Shown here: one piece after another, positions 1 to 5,100 of the stretch
Position numbering within the stretch: the stretch's first letter is position 1
How the letters are laid out: every line of letters starts with the position of its first letter
Assembly (NCBI GenBank): GCA_002352445.1
Contig: DEIL01000154.1
Span: 1,164-6,802 of the forward strand
Length of the DNA: 5,639 bases
DNA from: Desulfobulbaceae bacterium UBA2775
GTDB taxonomy: Bacteria > Desulfobacterota > Desulfobulbia > Desulfobulbales > Desulfocapsaceae
Direction: 5' to 3'
Translations under genes and position numbers: made by a program
The notes under the pieces: generated by a model
What the model saw: the letters and a program-made list of their open reading frames with translations, nothing else
What the model was told of the DNA's origin: nothing
Database searches by the model: none

Positions 1-25
1 TCCAGATTACCTTATAATTCCAACC

Positions 26-54
26 TTGACATATCATGCATAAAAACTTAATAT
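26..54 (+). promoter_or_regulatory. sigma70-type promoter of the first vapBC operon
   Basis: A perfect -35 box TTGACA (26-31) is followed after 17 bases by TAATAT (49-54), which matches the -10 consensus TATAAT at four of six positions. Transcription would start near 60-62, giving a short leader before the antitoxin ATG at 85. Box quality and optimal spacing make this the strongest promoter visible in the window. It overlaps the repeated sites described separately, as expected for an autorepressed TA operon. Confidence 0.75.
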
Positions 55-64
55 TATGCATAAA
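35..64 (+). promoter_or_regulatory. Probable VapB operator: two ATGCATAAA sites 20 bp apart
   Basis: ATGCATAAA occurs at 36-44 and again at 56-64, exactly 20 bases apart, or about two helical turns. Each copy contains the palindrome ATGCAT, and the second extends to TATGCATA (55-62). The copies flank the -10 box, so a bound protein would block RNA polymerase. Ribbon-helix-helix antitoxins are known to bind such short repeated palindromes cooperatively. That the VapB encoded at 85 binds here is inference from position and spacing. Confidence 0.55.
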
Positions 65-84
65 TAAAGAAGAAGAGGTATATT

Positions 85-288
85 ATGAGAACAACATTAG
101 ACTTACCTGAAGATTTAGTTGCTGAAGCGATGAAAGCTACCGAAATTAAAACAAAAACTAAAGTAATCATCACGGCACTTGAACAATTAATAAAGAAAAC
201 AAAAATCTCTGAAATTAAAAAGTACAAAGGTCAGGTAGATTTAGATATTGATCTTGATGAACTTAGAGGGCGAAAGTGTCAGCTTTAA
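85..288 (+). CDS. vapB: VapB-type antitoxin, ribbon-helix-helix fold
   Basis: Small 67-residue antitoxin expected to neutralise the PIN toxin encoded immediately downstream and to repress its own promoter. The N-terminus MRTTLDLPEDLVAEAMK is the typical beta strand plus first helix of the MetJ/Arc-type VapB family (DUF2191-like). A second helix follows (about 25-40), and then a charged C-terminal tail (about 41-67) that would wrap the toxin. The start is supported by a purine-rich Shine-Dalgarno (GAGG at 75-78) six bases before ATG. The gene is AT-rich: about 27% GC by hand count over 61-120, far below the chaperone operon downstream. Its 3' end overlaps the toxin gene by 13 bases in another frame, which implies coupled translation. 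Family assignment comes from sequence pattern; binding to this toxin is inferred from gene order. Confidence 0.8.
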   Translation: MRTTLDLPEDLVAEAMKATEIKTKTKVIITALEQLIKKTKISEIKKYKGQVDLDIDLDELRGRKCQL

Positions 289-653
289 TAGACTCATCTG
301 TATGGATTGAATATTTCCGAAATGGTAATAACTATGAGAAAGTTGATTTTCTGATAGATGAAAATTTAGTTGTTATTAATGATTTAATTCTTGCTGAGTT
401 AGTACCATTCTTAAAGTTAAAAAATAATCGTAAGCTTGTGGAATTATTGTCTAGTGTTAATAAACTGTCAATTGATGTTGATTGGGCCCAATTAATTGAT
501 TTTCAATATACCTGCTTGAAGAATGGTCTCAATGGGGTGGGAATTCCTGATTTGATTATTGCTCAAAATGCTGTTCGGCATAACTGCAAAATTTACTCTT
601 TTGATAAGCATTTTCTGGAGATGTCACGATTGTTGAAATTTGATGTTTTCTAA
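276..653 (+). CDS. vapC: VapC-type PIN-domain ribonuclease toxin
   Basis: A 125-residue single PIN domain, a Mg2+-dependent endoribonuclease in this family (known VapC targets include initiator tRNA and the rRNA sarcin-ricin loop; the target here cannot be read from sequence). The acidic catalytic set is complete: D6 in ALIDSSVWIEYF, E41 in ILAEL, D92 in GIPDLIIAQNA and D110 in IYSFDKHF. The start is GTG at 276, chosen because GAGGG lies five bases upstream (266-270, inside vapB) and because MSALIDSSVW is the normal PIN N-terminus. No better in-frame ATG exists. The overlap with vapB and the embedded Shine-Dalgarno suggest translational coupling. Low GC (about 28% over 421-480) matches the antitoxin and sets this pair apart from the rest. 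The gene looks intact and probably active. Confidence 0.85.
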   Translation: MSALIDSSVWIEYFRNGNNYEKVDFLIDENLVVINDLILAELVPFLKLKNNRKLVELLSSVNKLSIDVDWAQLIDFQYTCLKNGLNGVGIPDLIIAQNAVRHNCKIYSFDKHFLEMSRLLKFDVF

Positions 654-675
654 GCAGGTGTTTCACAACACCAGC
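654..675 (+). terminator. Weak hairpin directly after vapC, possible terminator or 3' end
   Basis: GGTGTT (657-662) pairs with AACACC (667-672) across a four-base loop. The stem continues past one A-A mismatch with GC/GC (654-655 and 674-675). It starts at the base after the vapC stop codon. No U-run follows (next bases are AATAAG), so it does not meet the criteria of a good intrinsic terminator. It may instead act as an mRNA 3'-end stabiliser or be incidental. Confidence 0.3.
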
Positions 676-856
676 AATAAGAAGTCGAAGGAGATGAACC
701 TGTGGCAAGGATGTCGACACAACATCAGACCATTATCAGATCTGGGAAGTGGTGGTGACTCCATTTCAATACGTTCTGGATTCACGCTTGCGCGGGAATG
801 ACGGCACAGATAATGGAAAATCCTGTACATTGAACTTTAGTTCCGCTGTAAGCAGC
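676..856. other. Intergenic spacer between the two TA operons
   Basis: No convincing gene is seen. A 35-codon frame on the + strand (694-801) begins directly on an AAGGAG with no spacing and ends inside the REP-like palindrome, so it is not called. The only structured element is that palindrome at 780-799. Base composition rises here from the AT-rich first TA module toward that of the downstream DNA, so this spacer probably contains the boundary of an inserted segment. Confidence 0.5.
778..801. repeat. REP/MITE-like palindrome with a TTGCGCGGGAATGACG core
   Basis: ATTCACGC (780-787) and GCGGGAAT (792-799) form an imperfect inverted repeat (one mismatch) around TTGC, flanked by GG and GACGG. 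Dispersed elements of the form TGGATTCCCGC...GCGGGAATGACG are widespread in proteobacterial intergenic DNA, and this one looks like a copy with one base changed in the left arm. Only one copy is present in the window, so repetition in the genome cannot be shown here. Confidence 0.45.
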
Positions 857-885
857 TTGACAAAAGCAACATGACTAACTACATT
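857..885 (+). promoter_or_regulatory. sigma70-type promoter of the second TA operon
   Basis: TTGACA (857-862), a perfect -35 box, is followed after 17 bases by TACATT (880-885), which matches the -10 consensus at four of six positions. Transcription would begin near 892, about 30 bases before the antitoxin ATG at 924. The inverted repeat 869-893 covers the spacer, the -10 box and the start point, consistent with autorepression. Confidence 0.65.
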
Positions 886-893
886 AGTCATGT
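869..893 (+). promoter_or_regulatory. Perfect 10-bp inverted repeat, probable antitoxin operator
   Basis: ACATGACTAA (869-878) and TTAGTCATGT (884-893) are exact reverse complements separated by five bases. The repeat overlaps the -10 element of the promoter at 857-885. Phd/YefM-type antitoxins are known to bind palindromes in their promoters. Assigning this site to the antitoxin encoded at 924 is inference from location. With a five-base loop it could also form an RNA hairpin, but no U-tract follows, so a terminator is unlikely. Confidence 0.65.
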
Positions 894-923
894 ACCTGCA
901 GAGCCAACTAACAGGAGATTCAT

Positions 924-1151
924 ATGCATCAGGTCACCATCCATGAGGCAAAAACTCACCTATCCAAACTCATACGAAGAGCACTTGATGGCGAAGAGAT
1001 CATTATCGCCAGAAACCAGCAGCCACTAGTGAAGCTGACCGTCCTGCCCGGAGTCAAACTACAGCGAAAAATAGGCGGCGGCAAAGGCTTGATCCTGGAA
1101 ATGGATGAAAACTTCAACGAACCACTCGATGATTTCAGTGGCCACATGTGA
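924..1151 (+). CDS. vapB: Phd/YefM-fold antitoxin of a PIN toxin
   Basis: 75-residue antitoxin. Residues 1-40 follow the Phd/YefM pattern: MHQVTIHEAKTHLSKLIRRA, then a turn and the strand GEEIIIARNQQPLVKLTVL, which dimerises and binds operator DNA. The C-terminal part (about 45-75, including IGGGKGLILEMDENFNEPLDDF) matches the toxin-binding tail found in antitoxins paired with COG3744-type PIN proteins. The start is clear: AGGAGA at 913-918 lies five bases before ATG 924. The stop TGA (1149-1151) shares its last base with the toxin ATG. This antitoxin is of a different fold from the one at 85, so the two TA pairs are not a duplication of each other. The partner is inferred from gene order. 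Confidence 0.82.
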   Translation: MHQVTIHEAKTHLSKLIRRALDGEEIIIARNQQPLVKLTVLPGVKLQRKIGGGKGLILEMDENFNEPLDDFSGHM

Positions 1152-1537
1152 TGAATATTTTACTGGACACACAGATTATCTTATGGGCAATCAACGATGA
1201 CAAACGATTGAGTAAAAAAAACAGGGAAATTTTCCTGGACCCGGAAAACAGCCTTTATTTCAGTATTGCCGGATATTGGGAAATAGCCATTAAAGTCAGC
1301 ATAGGTAGACTCAAGCTCAACGAACTATGGCAGAGAATAATTCAAAAAGAAATGCAGCAAAATTTTATCAAACTACTCCCCATCACACTGCAACATTGCG
1401 ATTGTCTCTCGACTCTCCCCTTTCACCATCGCGACCCCTTTGACCGAATACTTATCGCGCAGGCAACAATTGAAAAACTGACAATACTCAGCGCTGACCA
1501 CCAGTTCAAAGATTATTCAGTTAAGCTCATACAATGA
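1151..1537 (+). CDS. vapC: VapC-like PIN-domain toxin (COG3744 / Sll0205-type)
   Basis: 128-residue PIN ribonuclease. Numbered from ATG 1151, the acidic residues are D6 (NILLDTQIILWAI), E44 (GYWEIAIK), D95 in the signature HHRDPFDRILIAQA, and D116 (ILSADHQF). The HHRDPFDR block and the WEIAIK...GRLKL stretch are diagnostic for this VapC subgroup, distinct from the toxin at 276. The start is taken as ATG 1151 (TGATG junction with the antitoxin), since MNILLDT is the usual N-terminus; a GTG at 1148 in the same frame would add one residue. No clear Shine-Dalgarno precedes either start, so translation is probably coupled to the antitoxin. Full length with no lesion seen, so probably functional; the RNA target is unknown. 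Confidence 0.85.
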   Translation: MNILLDTQIILWAINDDKRLSKKNREIFLDPENSLYFSIAGYWEIAIKVSIGRLKLNELWQRIIQKEMQQNFIKLLPITLQHCDCLSTLPFHHRDPFDRILIAQATIEKLTILSADHQFKDYSVKLIQ

Positions 1538-1785
1538 CAAATGGTTCCCGGCATGTATCCACCACCCAGGACTACCTGATTGCACTATAGCCTGCCCATA
1601 AAAAATTTAAGTCGAAAACGGTTTAACTGCTTTACGGATACGTCCTTTACGAAGGCGAAGTTCCTGGAGTTTTTCTTTGAATTCGACTTCAGATGCATCA
1701 AAAGATATCGTCACTTTACGGATGATTTTTTCTGGGGTAAAAAGGAATCTGTTTTTATTTTATTCTCCTCAACAAAACGATCCCC
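1538..1785. other. Spacer/leader before the chaperone operon
   Basis: 248 bases separate the second toxin from the chaperone operon. No strong sigma70 promoter is seen: the best pair, TTTACG (1715-1720) and TAAAAA (1738-1743) at 17 bases, is poor. No CIRCE-type inverted repeat and no sigma32-type -35/-10 pair is visible, although CCCCAT occurs at 1782-1787 directly on the next gene's start codon. CTTTACGGAT is repeated exactly at 1630-1639 and 1714-1723. Just before the next gene lies a pyrimidine-rich stretch (1750-1770). + strand frames here are short, lack family resemblance and are not called. Confidence 0.5.
1607..1759 (-). other. Unrecognised minus-strand open frame, possible gene remnant
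   Basis: On the minus strand a frame stays open from 1759 to the TAA at 1607-1609 (50 sense codons) but contains no ATG. The only usual start is GTG at 1712-1714, which would give 35 residues beginning VTISFDASEVEFKEKL and ending AVKPFST. A GAGGAG lies upstream on that strand (minus-strand reading of 1765-1770), but no start codon follows it in this frame. The mixture of a short beta-like segment, an amphipathic EFKEKLQEL helix and a basic tail looks more protein-like than random. I do not recognise a family. It may be the 3' remnant of a gene, a small protein with an unusual start, or chance. Confidence 0.18.
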
Positions 1786-4143
1786 ATGGCAAGAAAGAAA
1801 AAAAAGAAAACCAGAAAGAGTCGATCAGTCATAAATGCCAATCTGCCTGCAGCTGCTCAGGGGTATCTCGCAAAAGGGCAGTTTGCAGAAGCCATAAATG
1901 CCTTTCGCCGCCTTTACAAAAATGACAGATCAGGGCAAATGGATGTGCTGTTTAAGCAGGCATTTCTTGGCCGTATCAATCAGCTGTCAGCCAAGGGGAT
2001 GGGTACCGAAGCACTTGTTATTTACGGTAATATGCTGCTTGTTTTTTCTGACCCGGACATTTCGCTTCATGTTCGTCTTTTGACTGCTGCCGGTCTATTC
2101 CAGGAGGCGGTGGAAATGACTGTTAGAGCAGCTGCAACACTGACAAAAAATGAAGAGACGACCATAGATGAAATATTTGCCGCTCTCCTGCTCGGTGGTC
2201 AGATGCAGTTGAAGGACGTCTTGCCGGAAGAATCATTGATCCAATCACATTACAGTTCTGCTGAACGTGCTCTGCAGGCATATTGCACGCAGGTTGACAA
2301 TGTGGCTCATGCCGCTCTCAGGGAAATTCCTTTTCGTTCTCCCTATAAAAATTTCTGCCTGGCCCTGAAAGGAATGCTCGCATTTGACGAAGATCGTACA
2401 GATTCACTCAGGTTTTTTGAGAAAATCCCCCTGGATTCTCCATTTTCATCTTTGACTCTCCCCTATCGTCACCTGGCTGATAATGATCACAGGGCTGGGA
2501 AAAAACCTGCCGGCATAGAGCTGAAAGTTGTCAATACCCTGGGAGGAACGGATGCCAATACAGCCAGACTGTTGGATAGTCTGGATAAACCGGGCATGCA
2601 GCCATCCACTCTTTATCAGACGCTGGTTCGTCATGGGAACTGTCTTGGCAAAAAACAGCTGAGAAAGATATGTTTTCGTATCCTGCCCCATGTGCCCGGC
2701 CAAGCAAGGGATTTTCAGAAAAGATTCGGCCAGCTGGGTAAATATGACCATATGAGACTTGAAGCACTCGCTGTGGAGCTTGAAGACAGCTATTATATCG
2801 AAGATGCCTGGCAGGAGTTTTGTGGTCTGCTTATGGCAGATGAATATGAGTGCCCGGATAAAAATTTAAAGATTGCTCTTGTTTATCGGCATATTGCAGA
2901 ACAGATGGAAAAGGACAGTTATGAGTATGATTCAAAAGATATAGAGGTGATGCTGCAAAAGAGTATTCCTTATGATCCGGTGGATAAAGAGACCTGGATG
3001 AAACTCGTAAACCTTGAACACCTCAGCTCTGGCAGACGATATAAATATATCAACACCATGCTTGAAACCTTCCCCGAAGATGCCGGGGTTACAACCCTCG
3101 GTGTAGAGGCGGCAATTCGACGCGGTGCCTTTAAAAAAGCCAGTCGACTTGCCGGTAAGCTGCTGGCTGTTGATCCTATCAATCCCAAAGTGCGAACAAT
3201 GCTCATCGATGCTCATTTAGCCCACGCCGGGAAGATGGCTAAACAGCAGAAGTATGAGATTGCCCTGCGGGAATGTGAACTTGCCGCATCCTTTGAACGC
3301 CAGAATCTCAGTCAGGGAAAAATTCAGATATACCACGGGTTATTGATCATGTTGAGCGGCGATGAAGTTGGTGGCTTAAGACTGCTTGCAGAGGGAGAAA
3401 ATAACGCTGCAGACCCGCTGCTCGCACATTTTGCAATTCGACTGGAAGCAGGATTATTGAACATAGCGCCGGGGCGGCTCAGCTATTTCACCGCGCAACT
3501 GCAAAAAACAGCAAAAAAGTCTGTTGAAAAAGATGTTATTCTGCAGTTATTTGAGAATATCTCCCACTGCAAAGGGGAAAAACACGAGGAGATGGAGAAA
3601 TTTCGTTCCGTTTTCACTCCCTGTTTGAAAAGAGCATCCCGTCTTGTTTTCTCCATGGATGAATCAAAACGCATTTGTCAGATCCTCTATCTTCAACATT
3701 ATCATGACCTGCTTCAACTCTATGCAAAAGCCGCCCTTAGGAGGCATAAGAAAAACCCGCTGTTTCTGTTTTATCAGATATTCGCCAAAACCAGGGGTGG
3801 TCAAAAATGGTTGAGCCACCGGCAGATCGATACTCTTGACACTGCCTGGCATGAGGCAATGGATATGGATGATGAAGCCACGGCAAACTTGATTGGGGTC
3901 TTTCTTGATGAAAATGCTTCTTTTATGGGACCGCCCGTGGATATGGGCGGGAATCCGAAGCAGTTGCTCAAAAAGATGTTTGGTGGCGCTCTTTTTGAAA
4001 AACTTAAAGGAGAAGAAGAGCCTACTGAAGAAGAACTGAACAGAATGGTAGAAGAAATCCTTGATTCCGAGGATCCCGACGAGAACCCGGAATCACCGGT
4101 AAAGAAGAAAAGCAATCCAAAACAACTGAGTTTGTTTACATGA
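1786..4143 (+). CDS. TPR-like helical-repeat protein heading an Hsp70 operon, with C-terminal clamp-type motif
   Basis: 785-residue, probably cytoplasmic protein: no signal peptide or membrane segment is seen. I do not recognise a named family. The N-terminus is strongly basic (ARKKKKKTRKSR, 2-13). TPR-like pairs are visible at about 24-45 (GYLAKGQFAEAINAFRRLYK), 55-115, and most clearly 437-504 (AAIRRGAFKKASRLAGKLLAVDP, then KQQKYEIALRECELAASF); the rest is also alpha-helical in pattern. After residue 740 comes an acidic low-complexity linker (about 743-769), a short KKK patch, and the tail QLSLF (780-784) plus T785. QLSLF fits the bacterial beta-clamp binding consensus. NPKQL occurs twice (723-727 and 777-781). 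ATG 1786 is the only in-frame start after the stop at 1738-1740 but has no clear Shine-Dalgarno. The gene overlaps the next by ATGA, so the products are probably co-translated. A scaffold or substrate-adaptor role for the chaperones downstream is inference from TPR content and operon position. Confidence 0.75.
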   Translation: MARKKKKKTRKSRSVINANLPAAAQGYLAKGQFAEAINAFRRLYKNDRSGQMDVLFKQAFLGRINQLSAKGMGTEALVIYGNMLLVFSDPDISLHVRLLTAAGLFQEAVEMTVRAAATLTKNEETTIDEIFAALLLGGQMQLKDVLPEESLIQSHYSSAERALQAYCTQVDNVAHAALREIPFRSPYKNFCLALKGMLAFDEDRTDSLRFFEKIPLDSPFSSLTLPYRHLADNDHRAGKKPAGIELKVVNTLGGTDANTARLLDSLDKPGMQPSTLYQTLVRHGNCLGKKQLRKICFRILPHVPGQARDFQKRFGQLGKYDHMRLEALAVELEDSYYIEDAWQEFCGLLMADEYECPDKNLKIALVYRHIAEQMEKDSYEYDSKDIEVMLQKSIPYDPVDKETWMKLVNLEHLSSGRRYKYINTMLETFPEDAGVTTLGVEAAIRRGAFKKASRLAGKLLAVDPINPKVRTMLIDAHLAHAGKMAKQQKYEIALRECELAASFERQNLSQGKIQIYHGLLIMLSGDEVGGLRLLAEGENNAADPLLAHFAIRLEAGLLNIAPGRLSYFTAQLQKTAKKSVEKDVILQLFENISHCKGEKHEEMEKFRSVFTPCLKRASRLVFSMDESKRICQILYLQHYHDLLQLYAKAALRRHKKNPLFLFYQIFAKTRGGQKWLSHRQIDTLDTAWHEAMDMDDEATANLIGVFLDENASFMGPPVDMGGNPKQLLKKMFGGALFEKLKGEEEPTEEELNRMVEEILDSEDPDENPESPVKKKSNPKQLSLFT

Positions 4144-4454
4144 AAACACCATTTGAAATTCTTGATATATCCGAAGACAGTGACGACTCTGCAGTTAAAA
4201 AAGCCTACCTGAAAATGGTCAGGCAATATCCACCTGAACGATTCCCCGCCGACTTTCAGCGGATTCGTGCCTCTTATGAACAGATAAAAACCAAAAAAGA
4301 CCGACTCCGTTATTCATTGTTTGACGCTGAGCTGCCCGAAGTGGAAGAGTTGATTCTTGATATCAGGCTGGCCCGGAAAGGGAAAAGGCCGGGTATAGAA
4401 ATGTTGCGTAATATTTTGACAGCCTCGGCGGGTCAGGTAAAGGTGACAGGGTAG
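4140..4454 (+). CDS. Divergent J-domain protein with PPE in place of HPD
   Basis: 104-residue J-like co-chaperone. Residues 3-61 align with a J domain: TPFEILDISEDSDDSAVKKA is helix I and the start of helix II (DYYEILGV...IKKAY in DnaJ), AYLKMVRQY completes helix II, and FQRIRASYEQIKTKKDRLRYS is helix III and IV (FKEINEAYEVLSD). The loop that normally reads Y-HPD-K-x-P reads Y30-PPE-R-F-P36, so the histidine is proline and the aspartate glutamate. HPD is the established contact that stimulates Hsp70 ATPase. There is no Gly/Phe region, zinc finger or C-terminal client domain; residues 62-104 are a short helical tail, as in minimal class C J proteins. It overlaps the upstream gene by four bases and is followed after three bases by the GrpE-like gene. 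Whether it activates the Hsp70 by a modified contact, docks only, or inhibits is unknown. Confidence 0.75.
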   Translation: MKTPFEILDISEDSDDSAVKKAYLKMVRQYPPERFPADFQRIRASYEQIKTKKDRLRYSLFDAELPEVEELILDIRLARKGKRPGIEMLRNILTASAGQVKVTG

Positions 4455-4457
4455 AAT

Positions 4458-5075
4458 ATGACGAGAATGAACAACGAAGCCCTGATTGACAAATTTCGCG
4501 AATATCTGGATAGAGCCGACTATGAAAAGAGGGCAGCACCTCGTAAACTTTCTCTCTCTTCATTCTACAAGGAAATGATAGCCCTGAAAAATGAGATCAG
4601 GATAGAATCACGGAACGTTAAAGAGAGTCTGGATCGTTTTCAGGAGACCTCCGAACTTATTGAGCAGGGAAATAAAAAGATTGATTTACTGATAGAAAAG
4701 AGCAATCCAGAACCGGTTCTACAGGGACTGCTCGATTTATATGACAGTGTTCAGGCCTCCCTGCAAACGCTGCGACAGAGTAGAGAAGCAATTCCATGGT
4801 TCCAGTGCTGGAAACGCTCTGATGACAAAGTGCTCCAATCTGTCAGTAGAGGCCAGGAGATGGCCCTTGAGAGAATTATTGAATTGTTACTGGAATGTGG
4901 AGCGGTTCCCATGGATGTTTTACGTCACAGATTTGACCCACACACCATGCGTGCTGTGGGCACCGATTCCCTGGAAAAACTTGAGGATGGTGTGGTGAGC
5001 AGTGAGTCACGAACGGGCTTCACATTGCATGGTGAAATTTTACGTTTGGCCGATGTGAGAGTGAATCGGTTGTAA
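4458..5075 (+). CDS. grpE: GrpE-family nucleotide exchange factor, divergent
   Basis: 205 residues, close to the usual GrpE size (about 200). GrpE dimers release ADP from Hsp70. Residues about 36-80 form a charged helix like the GrpE coiled-coil stalk. LLDLYDSVQASLQ (91-103) corresponds to the LLPVLDNLERAL block; GQEMALERIIELLLECGAVPMD (132-153) to the second bundle helix; HRFDPHTMRAV (157-167) to the FDPNxHEAV motif; and DGVVSSESRTGF through LRLADVRVNR (177-204) to the C-terminal beta domain that contacts the Hsp70 nucleotide-binding domain. The segment 108-130 (REAIPWFQCWKRSDDK) is a less typical insert between bundle helices. AGGG at 4448-4451 supports ATG 4458; ATG 4467 is an alternative three codons later. 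Being encoded beside its own Hsp70 makes it a dedicated factor, probably not the housekeeping GrpE. Confidence 0.85.
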   Translation: MTRMNNEALIDKFREYLDRADYEKRAAPRKLSLSSFYKEMIALKNEIRIESRNVKESLDRFQETSELIEQGNKKIDLLIEKSNPEPVLQGLLDLYDSVQASLQTLRQSREAIPWFQCWKRSDDKVLQSVSRGQEMALERIIELLLECGAVPMDVLRHRFDPHTMRAVGTDSLEKLEDGVVSSESRTGFTLHGEILRLADVRVNRL

Positions 5076-5100
5076 ATTTAAAAAAAGAGACAGGAACAGG

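Noticed and set aside
694..801. 35-codon + strand frame starting at an ATG that touches AAGGAG
   Set aside because: The Shine-Dalgarno-like string abuts the ATG with no spacing, the product resembles no family, and the frame ends within the REP-like palindrome.
654..923. CRISPR array, tRNA or other structured RNA
   Set aside because: No repeated spacer-separated units, no cloverleaf-type arm complementarity and no conserved T-loop sequence were seen; only the single palindromes listed.
1782..1787. CCCCAT as a possible sigma32 -10 element
   Set aside because: It coincides with the start codon of the repeat-protein gene, and no matching -35 (CTTGAA-like) lies 12-16 bases upstream.
1580..1925. 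Two + strand frames (84 and 82 codons) overlapping the start of the repeat-protein gene
   Set aside because: They run across the leader and into the coding region of the 785-residue protein in other frames, lack Shine-Dalgarno support and have low-complexity products.
2446..3216. Several minus-strand frames within the repeat-protein gene
   Set aside because: All are antisense shadows of the long + strand gene, mutually overlapping and without recognisable domains.
3801..4226. 141-codon minus-strand frame across the repeat-protein / J-protein junction
   Set aside because: It lies opposite well-supported genes with an overlapping ATGA junction. Its serine- and phenylalanine-rich product is what antisense reading of acidic and lysine-rich codons yields.
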